Shown piece after piece: positions 11,205-23,266 of a stretch of 64,000 nt of DNA. Below the pieces are notes generated by a model that saw only the letters and a list, made by a program, of their open reading frames with translations, ran no database searches and was not told where the DNA came from. The position numbers were made by a program, and so were the translations under genes. The stretch spans positions 86,695,001 to 86,759,000 of the forward strand of contig CM075656.1 in assembly GCA_037953625.1 (NCBI GenBank). Reading direction: 5' to 3'. Within the stretch, counting starts at the first letter, position 1. Each line of letters begins with the position of its first letter. This DNA comes from Crotalaria pallida (Eukaryota > Streptophyta > Magnoliopsida > Fabales > Fabaceae).

Positions 11205-14200
11205 TTAGTTAACTGGTCCAAAAAAAAATAATTGACCATTAATTATGCAATATATATCTGATTAAATGAAAAATATTTTTCGCTCGGGACCTTTATGGTC
11301 GTGATATAAGCATTCAACCAAATTGTTAAGGTGAGAATATATCAATCTTTTTTACTGATTAAAATCTTTCAGCAATAATTAGTACACAAAATTAGTTTTT
11401 AACATTTTGTCATCTTAGAGATATTTCTCTACATGTTGATGAGGAGAAATATATGCCTTGCATTCTTTCCCTTCGATGTGTTTTTAGCTTCGTTATATTT
11501 TCCTTGACAAACTCTTTAATGATGTGGTATTGGTTGTCTTGTAAAAAACGATTTATCCGTTCATATCCTCAAATATAATTAATACCTAGTACTATTGTGA
11601 ATATTACAAATGTTGGGGATTCTATCTCACATTTCCTTTCATATTTCTTCTTAGGGTTGTAACTATACTTAGTTCATCTTTTCCATTAAACAACATAACA
11701 TATTTGATTTGTACTCCCCCTTTATTGTAATGTTCTAACTCGGTCAAGATTTAAAAGTCGAGCAGGGTCTATAAATTGAATGATTAAGTTAGTATTTGAT
11801 GTAGGTTCTTTTATATGAATATTCAATTAGAATACTTTAGTTCTTTTCAGTTAACAACTATGTGCTATTTATAGGGGAAGCTTCAGCTCTTGGTAATGTG
11901 CTTTCCTGAATTGAGCTAGGTTGACATTTGGACAAGCATTAAAAAATGAATGTTGTAAATATTCCTCTTGCCTTAATGATGTTTAGTCACGCATATATGT
12001 TAATGTTGGTTTTGTTACGAATATTCTGGGTTGCAATTATGGATAAGAACTATCAAAATGACAGATGAATTAACTAACAATAAGGATTTATTGAATGTTC
12101 TCTTTGTTTGTAGCCCCGTCGTAGCCAAAATGGGCTAATCGATAGCCGAGTTGGTAGTGACGTGCTCTTGGATGAGAATGGTGGAGAATTTGGTGATTGG
12201 CTTCGGATTGGATTGGATTTTATCATGAGGACATGCTCGAGTGGAGGTGAAACTTGCGCTTCTTAGTAGATCCTTTTTTATGGGATGTGCTATTTTGGTT
12301 GGACATGCCTGACTTTGCACCTCGCTCATCACATTTATTATAAAGCATATTTAGTCAAATCACATATACTTATAAAAGTAGTTAGTTTGATTTTTTGAAA
12401 AAAAAAATGTTATAATAGTACAATTTTATTTCCTTAAACCGCTTTAAAAAATTTACACTCAATAATGAAAAATAAAATAAAATAAACAACCAAAACCTTT
12501 AATGAAAAAATAAGAATAAAAAAACAATAAATGATATATAAAAAATGTGAAATAATTTGTAATTAAAACGAAGAAAATATTCAAAACTTAACTTATAATA
12601 AAGATTAGGAGGAGTAAACTTATGCTTATAAGTTATAAACAAGGTATCACACATTCACACCCGTACTATTGAGGGCAGAAATGAAATAAAATCCTTTCAT
12701 TACCTCAATTGTTGTTCTTTAATTTACTTCTTCTATGTTTTCTTTTTCTTGAAATTTTTTTCTTTAATCGAATTTCTATGTAGTATTTCGTTCAGGTGAG
12801 AGAGGTAAAGAATAAGTAATAGAAAATGGATTATTTGATTGTATACGCTGGGTAAAATAATGAAATAAAATAATTAAGGTTAATTATGTGTAAGTTCTTG
12901 AATTTTAAGTTTATTTTGTTATAGACTTTTGTTTTTTTTTTTTTTTAAATCTCACCTACATAACATCATGTGGCTAACTTCCTACGTGTGACATGTCAGC
13001 AAAATTTAACTGAATTTAGTAGCTAAAATATATAGCAAACCAAAACATAAATTTGAGGAGTTAGACATTAAAAAAACAATGACCTATGATAAAACAACCA
13101 TAGTACAGTACAACAAATGAAACTAGATAAAGACAAAAGGGTATTAAATAAGACAAAAGGGTATTAAATTGTAACCCACTAATTCATGGTACAAAAATTT
13201 GTCCAGTATAAATGAAGAGGAATGATGATACAAGTTACATATCATTCCTCTTACTATAACTCTACTCCCAGTCAAGTCCCCACCTTCTCTGCTTATAACA
13301 CATAAACAGTAGAACTACCCTTTTCGTGGAAACTACAACAACCATCAATATCATCTAATGATCTAAATAACATAATTTCTTCTGGCCTACGCAATTCAGC
13401 ACAGATCAAAATAATACAACCAGCTTTAAATACAATATGATTTCAAACATTCTAGGGATTATGATAACCATTCAAACATTTCAGGGGTTGTGATAATAAA
13501 TCATTCTTAGCTAGTTTTTTTTATAAGAAAAATGTTATGCCAAATAGAAAGGAGGTACAAGGGTATTTAAATAAATTTTTTTATATTGTCCTGTACTTAA
13601 GCATCTCAAATGGTGAATAGCACAAAATTTTTAGTTATGTACTTTCTTCATCAAATATGATATAGAACGAAAAGTTGTATTGTCTTATAAGTTATACTTA
13701 CCTGTACTATGTAGTACTATTTGTGTCTTGCTTTCCTGACTATCTTGCAAAACAAACGGAGCTATAATTAAGCCAAAAAAATTACCTAAGTTGACTTTAT
13801 TTAGTTCATATTAGACTATAGTGAACCCAAGAGTGAACTTAACTCAAGTAGTTACCGACGGATAATTTCATATACATAGGATTTTTGTGATTTGACACGG
13901 AATAAGGGTCTGTCGGTAATAACTTAATCCGTCGGTACAGATGGCCCATTCCGTCGGAATGGCGAGACAAGAAGAGTGGCTCTTACCAAACACCAACCAA
14001 AAGCCACAAGCCAAAAACAGAACACTAGAAATTGAAACTCACTGCGACCCAACCACCACAAACGCCGTTCTCAGCCCCTGCGCCGCTGCTATTGCTTGAA
14101 CCAGAGACCGCATCACCATGACTGATGCCGGCGCTTTCAGTCCCTGTTCTTCATCTATTCGTCCTCGGCCACGCCCAAGAGGTATATATATTTTTTAAGA

Positions 14201-14456
14201 AGAAAAATAAATGAAATGAAATGAAATAAGATTATGATGATGAGATTGTTAAGTGGCTAGTTAAGTGGATGATGCTTCTTTTCTCAGTTTTGTTTGTGTT
14301 GCCTATGTAGTGTTTGATCAAATGCTTACTTGGTTGTACTGTCCTAGTATGATTGAAATCAATAAAACAATAACTTGATCAAAGAAAGACTTGTTTGTTC
14401 ATGCTGTAACTGAAAAGCAAGAATCTAAGGCTCCCTTGTAGCAACTTTAAACTAGA
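11205..14456. repeat. Duplicated block, copy 2 fragments 2-4 with two extra segments
   Basis: Three pieces match copy 1 in the same order: 11205-11250, 12316-12868 and 14220-14456. The 12869-14219 segment, absent from copy 1, is bounded by a 10-bp direct repeat AATGAAATAA (12859-12868 and 14220-14229). The 11251-12315 segment is bounded only by TGCA. I find no gene in 11251-12315. The 12869-14219 segment contains CCGACGG-type short repeats at 13855-13950 and the first exon of the CACTA-like remnant. Confidence 0.7.
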
Positions 14457-16478
14457 CGTCATCATTATGGGTCGGTATGGATTTAATTTTGTGCTTGAAA
14501 TACAGATGTGAAAACTGATTCGTTGATGGACAAATGGCCTTGTTCTATTTCTTCATTGGTCTCGATTTGTGATGTATTTCCTTGTGATAGTCTTTGATAA
14601 GGGAAGCATTAGTGATTGATATTTTTTTAAAAGAAGAAATGTGTTCTGAGATCGCTTGGTTTGTGCATCTTATGATTTTAGTGATGATATTTATAAGTGC
14701 TGTGTTTATTTTTAATTGTGTGATGTGGTTGCATGAAGGTATTGCTTGTTGGATGGATTGGACATGGGAAAATCATAGTGTCATCGGTCTTTTGTTCAAT
14801 CTGATGTTTTTATATTTCAAAATTCTGTTGGTTTTTAGCGTTGAATGGTTACAAGAATGTGCTTCAAAGTGTCAAATGTATGGATCATTCGCAATAATAA
14901 GCCATGCCTTTTGCATTTATATGCCGCTGTTGACTCTGAAGCTCAGCTTGGATTATGATTGGAAGGCTCACCTGTTGTTGACCTTTTAGTGCTTATTACC
15001 TCTTTTTGGCTTGTGCTTTGTTCTGTCCATCATCTATGCTTGTTGTGTCAGTCATGTTTCTCATCATGGTTGATCTGATTTTCTTTTGGAGCTGGTTTGG
15101 TGCATTAAAATCCTAAAATGAATTAGTTATGGCCTTACGGGTTGTAAAAGTTCTTTAAGGTCCCTTGGGTTTCACCTACTGTCATTTCAAGAAGATGGAT
15201 AACTAGATGGGTTATATGCTTCCAGTTGTCCTTTTTGTTTTCAAAACGTTTGTTGAGATCATTGCCATGAATTTTGAAGCCTAAATTCCAAGGACTGGCC
15301 TTCATTTTTTAAAAATGATAATGTTAGAACTGTGATAAAGTTGTGAATATATGTACTAAGGATTAGCATTTTGCTTTACTTCCAGGAATTTTGTTCCTTT
15401 TTTTTCTTATGTTTTTTAGTAGTTAGATAACCATGGCATTTTGTAAAGGTCGGTTTTGCTAAATGAGCCAATTTCTAATTTGGATAGCTGAGGTGATTTT
15501 GGGGTTGCTACATGGTCAAGGCCATCCAGTAGATAGTATTTACTAATTAGTTGGTCTTCATCATGTTAATTTGTGTCTCTAGCCAATTGTCTGAAAAATT
15601 CATATAACAAAGTGTTTATGTTGTTATTGGCTAGTTGTAATTAATTTCCTGTGGAGGTGTCTTTTATATTATTGCCATAACTAGTGAAAATCAGTTGGAG
15701 GATGTTTACTTGCATTATGTTGATTTTTATTTTAAATATGTACTTAAACTAAGTGTATTTAATGTATTTTTGTTCCTTTATTTGCTAGCTGTTCATTTTA
15801 AATGTGTTACTAATTAGTTTATAATTTTTGTTCCTAACTATATTTGCCTATTTGGACATTTTATCAGGAGGATGTGGCCCACCCCCACCTCCGCCCCCAT
15901 GTGGTCGGAAGGGGAGGGGGAAAAGTAAGGAAGTTATGACAGATCGCCATCCCAGGACGAGGAGACAACTTTTGGAGCTGGGTGAGTTGAGAGTTACAGG
16001 TACATCATCTAAAAAGAGGACCTATCAGCACATGTCTCAGCAGACTGCTTCATCCAGTTCCTCTTCCTGTTCTGATGCACGGACAGAGGACATAATTCAG
16101 GTTCAATGCCAGGTCAAGGCTGCTAGCAGGAAGAACAAAGTGCAGGTTTACGGGGCCGGACAGTGCGCTAAACAGATTTTGCAAGGGGAGTCTAGCCTTT
16201 CGCAGCAGTACCGAGCAACTTCCAGTTGCAACCAGGAGTATGAGGAATATGCCAAGCTGAGACTCCAGATTCAGGCCGTTAGGGCGCAAGTTCAGCTACT
16301 TACAATGCGATAAAACATGATGAAGATGTCTTTATGCGCTTCTTCCCCCTTGATGTGTTACCCACAGAGCAGCACCGGTGGCATCATCAAAATCTCCACC
16401 AACATCAGCAGGTTCAACAACAGGTTGATCAGCAGCATCAAGCCCAACAGCAACAGCATCAGCATCAGCATCAGCAGC
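14118..16478 (+). pseudogene. Degenerate CACTA (Ptta/En/Spm-type) transposase remnant
   Basis: A possible exon 14118-14181 (MTDAGAFSPCSSS then RPRPRPR) ends at a good GT donor. It joins in phase to 15868-16313, which begins with a poly-proline run and contains GRKGRGKSK, KAASRKNKVQVYGAGQ and a coiled-coil-like end. The Lys-Gly-x-Val-Tyr-Gly-x-Gly pattern followed by a helical tail is what the C-terminal part of plant Ptta/En/Spm transposases looks like, but most of the protein is missing. From about 16300 another frame continues to a stop at 16478 with an acidic stretch (HDEDVFMRFFPLDVLP) and a Gln/His-rich tail, so a frameshift has probably split the end. Short CCGACGGA-like repeats at 13855-13950 would suit CACTA subterminal repeats, yet no CACTA termini were found. 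The 1.7-kb intron includes the duplicated fragment 14220-14456. Confidence 0.45.
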
Positions 16479-17149
16479 ATCATTAGCACGATAATCATGT
16501 CGATGTCGATGAAGATACTTTTCATCATTGCTAGGACTCATTATTTATCTTTTCTTCCATTTCTACGACTTTTGTAATTTTGATGGACTAATGAATCTTT
16601 TTAAGGTTTAAAACTATTTCATGTTTTTCCATGAGTTTGAATATTTACTCTTTTTAATCTTATTTGCATATGAAATTTGTGATGTTTTATCTTTGAGACA
16701 GATTTATTCCTCCTCACAAATACTAAAAGTTACAAAAAGTTAATCTCCAATGTTACAAAAAGTTAAAAATTATTGAAGTAGACATATTTGCCAATTAAAT
16801 AGGGCCTAATTAAATGTGGCCAATAAATCCATCTAAAATTTTGTATTTCTACCAACGAATTAGGTAAATTACTGATAAACAAACCTATCGACAATGTTAT
16901 TGATAAATACACAAATTATAACACCCTTTACTCGGTAAGTCCCATATCTCAACATAGAAAACAACTTTATACCATTTTTCATAATTCATCTATCAAAAGT
17001 AATTTTTATTTTACAATCCAAAAGATAAAGATTATCTTAAAATCACGAATTCAACAAACATATCAAAAACACAAACGAATTCAACATATAATCCATTACA
17101 ACAATAATTGATTGTGCTTATATAATCCGTTATTGATATAATCTTATTT
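16479..17149. other. Intergenic AT-rich DNA
   Basis: No gene seen. It separates the CACTA remnant from the 3' end of the BBE-like pseudogene and probably includes that gene's 3'UTR. Confidence 0.5.
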
Positions 17150-18769
17150 TCACAATTTTGCCGAACACATACCAAGTACAGGGATACTCTGCTCATTCCT
17201 AAAGAAATTCTCAGGATCAACCTTGGTCTTTATTTGAACCAACCTGTTAAAGTTATCATTGAAATACTTCACTCCATAAACTCTGCCTTCATAATAATTA
17301 TTCATATCATGGTGGTTGATACCCAAATCAAGGTCCTTGTAATTGATGAAAGCCTGTCTTGGGTTCTTGGAAACAAAAGGAGTCATGAATTTATGAAGCT
17401 CCCTTACTGTGTTTATGTAGTGATCTTCTACATCTTTCCCTGGCTGGTGCCAATTTGCTTGGTATTGAATCTTCCATAAGTTCCCTGCTCTATGAGGTAA
17501 AGGAGTTGTTGTTGATGGAATCTCAGCCATTCTTCCACCATAAGGATTGAAGTACATTATTCCATTCTCCAATTCAATCATCTTTTTCCATATCTCTTCC
17601 CAACCCTCTTTGGATATTGGTTCCTTTACATAGTCAGATTTCCTTTTCAAGTATTTGAGTGAATGAGGTTGTCTTTCAAGCAAAATCTCAACTGGTGTAG
17701 CAATGTTTATGGTGTCCCAAAACAGAACTGATTGAAGCCAGCTTGTTTCAATGCAATCTGATTGCTTCAAACCCAATTGAGGAAACCTCTCATTCATGAG
17801 AGAAACAAGACTTTTTGAGTCACCAAGGAATAAGGCTACAAATGTAGCCCTCACAGTCTTTGTTCCATTTTGAGTACCATTTACTACTTCCAATATAAGC
17901 CTAATGAAGAGTTCATTGTCAATACTTGGTGCAACATGCTGCCAGTTATAGACAGCATTTGTGGCATTTTGCTCAAGGGTCCTCTTAACTTCAAAGACAG
18001 TGACCCTCTCTGGAACTCTAACTAGCTTTATTTTATAAGAAATCACTACACCAAAGCTAGCACCACCAGCACCTGTGATGGCCCAAAATAAATCTTCTCC
18101 CATAGATTTTCTATCAAGCAATCTACCTTGAACATCAACTATTTCTGCATCAATAACATTATCAACTGAAATACCATATTTTCTCATCATATTACCATAT
18201 CCACCACCACTTATGTGACCTCCTACACCAACAGTGGGACAAACCCCTGCAGGGAAACCATGAGTTTTACTTTTCTCAGCAATTCTATAATAAACTTCAC
18301 CAAGTGTTGCACCAGCTTGAACCCAAGCAGTCTCAGTTTCTATGTCAACATTAATGGACCTTACATTGAACATGTCAAGGAGGAAGAATGAAACTTCAGC
18401 TACATAAGAAGCACCCTCATAGTCATGGCCTCCGCTACGAATCTTCATATGCAAGTTATGCCTTTGAGCACAAGCAACTGCTGCTTGTACATGTGACACA
18501 TGCATTGGAGTGATGATGAGGAATGGTTTACTTGTTGTGGATGTGTTGAAACGAAGGTTTCTAATGTAGGCTTGCAAGACTAAAGAGAATGAGGAATTGT
18601 TTGGTGTGAATATTGCTTCTGTTATGGGGTGAGAAGGCTCAAAATGGTTTACAAGGCAGTGAATGAAAGTGTTTTAAGCTGAGTTTGTAGTTAATGGTGT
18701 GCAAGGAACGGCGAGCAACACAACAATGGGAAGAAACCATTGCAATGTTTTGGGAGAAAGGACTCTCAT
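17150..18769 (-). pseudogene. Berberine-bridge-enzyme-like FAD oxidase with early stop codon
   Basis: Reading from ATG at 18769, a signal peptide (MRVLSPKTLQWFLPIVVLLA) is followed by a TAA stop at 18674-18676. In the same frame the protein then runs uninterrupted to 17150. The remaining frame is intact and keeps both covalent FAD sites: the His of RSGGHDYEG and the Cys of GVCPTVGVGGH. The family-typical C-terminal motif INYKDLDLGIN is also present. The next in-frame Met (18577) would give a 475-residue protein without a signal peptide and without the start of the FAD-binding domain. The C-terminus (LGMCSAKL) differs from the paralogue at 35701-37308. Only one lesion is seen, so the loss is recent, or translation restarts downstream. 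Secreted BBE-like enzymes oxidise alkaloids, carbohydrates or monolignols; the substrate here cannot be told. Confidence 0.85.
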
Positions 18770-20869
18770 TTCTTTGCACATGCATGATTTGCAAGTTGTG
18801 AACCACTAGAAAAAGAGGATATTGCTTTCATAACTTTCCATTTGTAGAAAAATAAAGTTGAGTTGAATGTCCTTACTTTTTCTCCTGCCTTTCTCCTGCC
18901 ATTAATGGTTTACAATTATACATGCAGTGATGAGAGCACTCCCAAAAAAATGTTTGTTAAATTGATTGAAAAAAATAATATTTAAGTTAAAAATTAAAAA
19001 AATAATATTTTTAATCAATCACAATAAGTGATACCCGGAGTGATATATTTTTTGGGACAAAGAATGTTAACTTTGCAATGATAGGATAAATAACCTTTAC
19101 AATATTAATATACCATTTATTTTCTCTTAATGTATCCCAAATTACAAAAATAATGATAACTTTTAAACAAAATATACTGCTCCCTCTGATCTTATTTATA
19201 AGTCACATTTTAGAAGGATTCTTTGGTCCTATTTAGAAGTCACTTTGTATTTTTTAGGAGGCATTTATTGCTATTTTCTCTTATTTGCCCTTTGCCCATT
19301 AATGTGAAGTAATACATTGTGAAATTCCCAATACAAGTTAAGAGGGTAAGATTGTAATGTTGAAGTATTTTTTTAAAGTTTCAAGAAACCTAACTACTCT
19401 CATTGATTTGTGTGATATGATTAAGTATGCCTATAAATAAGACCAGAGGGAGTACCGTATTAAATATTTGCTGTTTCAATGTAACTTAAAAAATAACGAT
19501 TTTCTTTGATAAATGTGAATTTTTAATAAGATATTGTTCCACGTTTTTAGAAGTTGCGGTTTTTGTAGCTTGGCCCATCCTTGTCAGTTGCCACTTGTCA
19601 GTAAACAAAGGTGTGCATCTTTTTTTTTTTTTTTAAATTATAAAAGGTGTGCTCTTTATGTGTCTAACCAAAGTCCAATTATTTGAAAGGAAAATAGTAA
19701 TTTGATTTTCTAACAATCATTTTAAAAGTGCTTGCAACAATCATGTTACCTGTGCAAGTGCAACTACGTTATACAACCTGGTTGATAACTTAACGTTTTC
19801 ATCATCCTCTTGATCCCTTTCCCTCTTTCTTCTCTACATCTTTGTCCCTCATGCACCACACCACGGTTATTCGTACTCTTATTCCCTTTTTTTAGCCTTA
19901 ATAAATCCATCCGTTACCGCAAAAATTTTCTTTTATCATGCCCTAACTTCTAACCACCATAACCTTTCTTTTCAGCTAACGCACTTGAAAGATAGGACCA
20001 AATAACAATATAAAGATAATTTATTTTATAAAAAAAAATGCTAAAAGTGTCATTAAGTCATTGCTTAAGGAATAAAAAGGGTAATTTTATCTTTAAAATG
20101 TTGAATTTAAAACATCAAAAACTAGTGAATTTAGATGTTCAATATAAGTTCTCGTTTAGAGTGCTTCTTAAACAATGTCCTTAGAACATTGGTTAACACG
20201 AAAAAAAAAACTATAGAGTTTGAGTTTTACAAATAATAATATGGCAAATGCTCAGGGCACTTGTTAAGAAGCTAAATATAGTGAAAATGCATGGAAATGT
20301 GTGGTTTTTTTATATTTCCGAGACATTGAAGAATACCAACTTATGATTTGTTTTCCAATACCAGTAACCTTAACAAACAAGACCCTAAGAATATTAAGTA
20401 TATTTAATAGGCTTGCCGGTTTTATACCTAGCGTGACCAAGGATCATTCGTCCCCTTTAGTAGAGTTTGTCTGATAAAATAATATTGGTACAAATTGTAA
20501 CATGGATGGGATTTGTGTATTGTACTAAAAATATTGATTCTCTAAATATAGATGTATGTTACAATTTTAAAACTTGTACACTAGTTAACTCCTATTTAAA
20601 TATTTAATTGATCTAAAAGTCTTGATTATATAGTTTTTTTTATTCATATGTTTTGAACATTTACAAACCAGATATATAATTATCCTTGTATTTTTTTTTA
20701 AACTATACCCTTATTCATAATTACCTTTTTTTAATCTCCAATTTTTTTCTCTTTCCTCGATAATTAGTGATTACAAAATGATATTTTAGTTAAATTACCC
20801 AATGTTCTAACATTATTTAATCATTTTTTAAAACTCGTGCGGAAAAAACTTTTGGATCAGATGGAGTAG
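18770..20869. other. Intergenic AT-rich DNA
   Basis: No coding exons seen. One Stowaway-like MITE (19180-19452) lies inside. The left end presumably holds the former promoter of the BBE-like pseudogene. Confidence 0.5.
19180..19452. mobile_element. Stowaway-like MITE (Tc1/mariner type), family 1
   Basis: The terminal inverted repeats are CTCCCTCTGATCTTATTTAT and its complement ending GACCAGAGGGAG, followed by TA on the right. The interior is shared, in inverted orientation, with the element at 44180-44453, including CCCTTTGCCCATTAATGTGA. Confidence 0.85.
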
Positions 20870-21262
20870 TACCAAATTAGTCCCCATAAATGTTGACTTC
20901 TTTGATATTAGTCCATATATTTTATTTTTCGGGGTTTTGGTCCCTTCCTTTCCTTTCCATTTTGGTTTTAATCCTTACATTTCTTTTCTATTTTGGTTTT
21001 GGTATCGGCCATCAACTATGAATGAAAAATGATGACATACCTAACGGGATAAGGACCAAAATCAAAATGGAAAGAAATAGCAAGGACTAAAACTGACTAA
21101 TAGTAAAAATATGATGACCAAAATTAGAACTTATTTGCATTATCTTGAACCATAGTTGACAGCGAAAACCAAAACAAAACGGAAAAAAAAAATCAGACAC
21201 TAAAACCCCAAAATATAAAATATAAGAACTAACCAATATTTATAGGGTTATATTAAAGGAAG
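20870..21262. mobile_element. Fold-back MITE with long imperfect inverted arms
   Basis: The left arm has TTAGTCCCCATAAATGTTG and a GGTTTTGGTCC stretch. The right arm has the inverse pattern (GGACTAAAACTGAC, ACCAAAACAAAACGG, AATATTTATAGGG). This is a typical non-autonomous palindromic element. I could not define an exact target duplication, so the edges are approximate. Confidence 0.5.
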
Positions 21263-21789
21263 TAAAAACCACATAAAGAGACAAAGACTGTCCGATGTGG
21301 TCCAAACCCATTTTAGACTGTTATGATACTGTTGATCAAAGAGACAAAGACTGTCCGATGTGGTCCAAGTTATGTGCAACCCAGCTTCTCATTAAGGCCC
21401 AAAAAGTAGTCCGGGAAATGCTTTGACAAAAATAAAAACAAAATATAAAGGAAAAATGATGGAAACATAACATATGGAACTTATTTTAGACTAATTTATG
21501 TCTTTCTGATCTGAACTAATTTATGTCTCCTTTTTTTGTAGACAACTAATTTATGTTTTTAATCCATAAAGTTGGACCTCTTTTGATTTTAGTTTCTAAA
21601 ACTTTATTTGATTTGGACTGGTTCTTACTTTAAAAAAATAAAAAATTATTTAGTCTTTTTCGTTAAATGCTTAACGTTTAGCCATATAAACTTTGACAAA
21701 GTTGGTAAGAGTTGGCACACCACGTTGGATGAATGACATAAGGCCCTAAAACAGTTAATAGCCTAGCTCAATAGACAATCACCAAGGAG

Positions 21790-22652
21790 TGAGCATTTTC
21801 ACACCCCACATACAAATTCACACACTCCACTTTTAAATAAAAAACCAAAAATACCCTCACCCTCACCCCTGTCTCTTTCTCCTTTCCTTCATCCACCCCA
21901 GTCCACCCCTTCCCCCACCACGCACCACCCACACCGTCACCCTACCGCACCACCCACGCCTCACCACACTCTTTTCCTTCCCTTCCTTCTTCTTCCTCTT
22001 TTCTCTTTTTTTTTTTTTTTTAATTTTGACCTCGGGTCGTGAGGCCCCTCACTACCGAGGCCACCCCATTGTATAGGCCATGTCACAACCCCGGTAGTGA
22101 GGCTCCTCACGATCCCGGTAGTGAGGCTCCTCACGACCCGAGGTCAAAATTTTTTTTTAAAAAAAAAGAAAAGAGGAAGAAGAAGGAAGGGAAGGGAAAG
22201 AGTGTGGTGGGGTGTGGGTGGTGTGGGTGTGGGTGTGGGTGGGGTGGGGTCACAACCCCGGTAGTGAGGGGCCTCACGACCCGAGGTCGAAATTAAAAAA
22301 AAAAAAAGAGAAAAGAGGAAGAAGAAGGAAGGGAAGGAAAAGAGTGTGGTGGGGTGTGGGTGGTGCGGGTGTGGGTGGTGCATGGTGGGGGAAGGGGTGG
22401 GGTGGGGTGGGTTCACCGTTCACAACCCCGGTAGTGAGGGGCCTCACGACCCGAGGTCGAAATTAAAAAAAAAAGAGAAAAGAGGAAGAAGAAGGAAGGG
22501 AATGGAAAAAGTGTGGTGGGGTGTGGGAGGGGAAGGGCGGGGTGGGGTGGCTGAAGGGAAGGAGATAAAAATAGGGGTGGGGGTATTTTTGGTTTTTTAT
22601 TTAAAAATGGGGTGTATTAATTTGAGTGTGGGGTGGGTATATTTTTTCTCAT
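21790..22652. mobile_element. Fold-back element with internal 170-bp tandem repeats
   Basis: The outer arms are inverted: left TTTTAAATAAAAAACCAAAA and right TTTTGGTTTTTTATTTAAAA, extending to TGAG-like ends. The inner units contain GGTAGTGAGGGGCCTCACGA followed by CCCGAGGTC, a short A-run, AAGAGGAAGAAGAAGGAAGG and a GT/GGGTG-rich stretch. On the right they start at 22084, 22251 and 22421 (periods 167 and 170 bp). On the left a single inverted unit lies at about 21890-22060. No transposase and no clear target duplication were found. Long open frames here are low-complexity by-products of G-rich repeats. Confidence 0.75.
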
Positions 22653-22941
22653 CACGGAACCCAAAACACTTTATGTAACATAAATAAATGCACATGGGTA
22701 TATAAAGCTTTTTTCATTGCTTGCAAGCACCGGGCGATGTAGGAATTATCATTATTTTGAAATATAATTTCCTTGAACCCATTGTTTTTTGTATACCAAA
22801 ACATAATTTCCTTGAGACATTCATAATTTCCTATAGCTCCATCTCTATTTAGCGGTAGAGGATTCTGAAGCATTCCATGAAGGATGACAACTAAGGCCCT
22901 TTATTATCTCTTTGTCCATAAATCGAAAGAATGAGAGTATA
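22653..22941. other. Short spacer before the LTR element
   Basis: No gene seen. It ends in GTATA (22937-22941), the left copy of the target duplication of the element that follows. Confidence 0.6.
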
Positions 22942-23240
22942 TGATAGGCTGTCTGGGCCACATTCTGAGAAGCCCAAAAGAACTCCTAAGACCCCTGCTT
23001 GGCTGAAGGGTTTTATTATGAAGTGAACTATTTGGGCCTTAGTATTTACTTATGAACTAGTTACTTTCCAATACTTAAATTACTATTGTATTCAACCCAT
23101 TACTTTTTATTTCCTTGCTTGTACTTAAACGTTGTGTGGTTTCCAAGAAGGGTATGAAAAATCAAGTATTCACTCACTATTCTTTGTTTACCTATTCTTT
23201 TGGTTACGGCTGTACTAGGGTTTATTCCCAAACCCTATCA
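22942..23240 (+). repeat. 5' LTR of element 1
   Basis: 299 bp, TG...CA with a 7-bp terminal inverted repeat. Its first part contains the polyprotein tail coding sequence that is used only in the 3' LTR copy. Confidence 0.96.
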
Positions 23241-23266
23241 TTTTGGTGCTTTCATTGCTTGTCCTC

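Noticed and set aside
13855..13950. CACTA left terminus
   Set aside because: CCGACGG-like subterminal repeats are present, but no CACTA end or 3-bp duplication could be placed.
14594..14989. 131-codon hydrophobic open frame
   Set aside because: It lies in the putative intron of the CACTA remnant, has no recognisable family or neighbouring exons, and its Phe/Leu-rich composition fits T-rich DNA.
21790..22652. Target duplication for the fold-back element
   Set aside because: No 8-bp, 9-bp or TA duplication matches at plausible ends, so the superfamily was left open.
22039..22678. Several overlapping open frames on both strands
   Set aside because: They are low-complexity Gly/Val/Trp or Pro/His-rich translations of G-rich repeats inside the fold-back element, with no domain.
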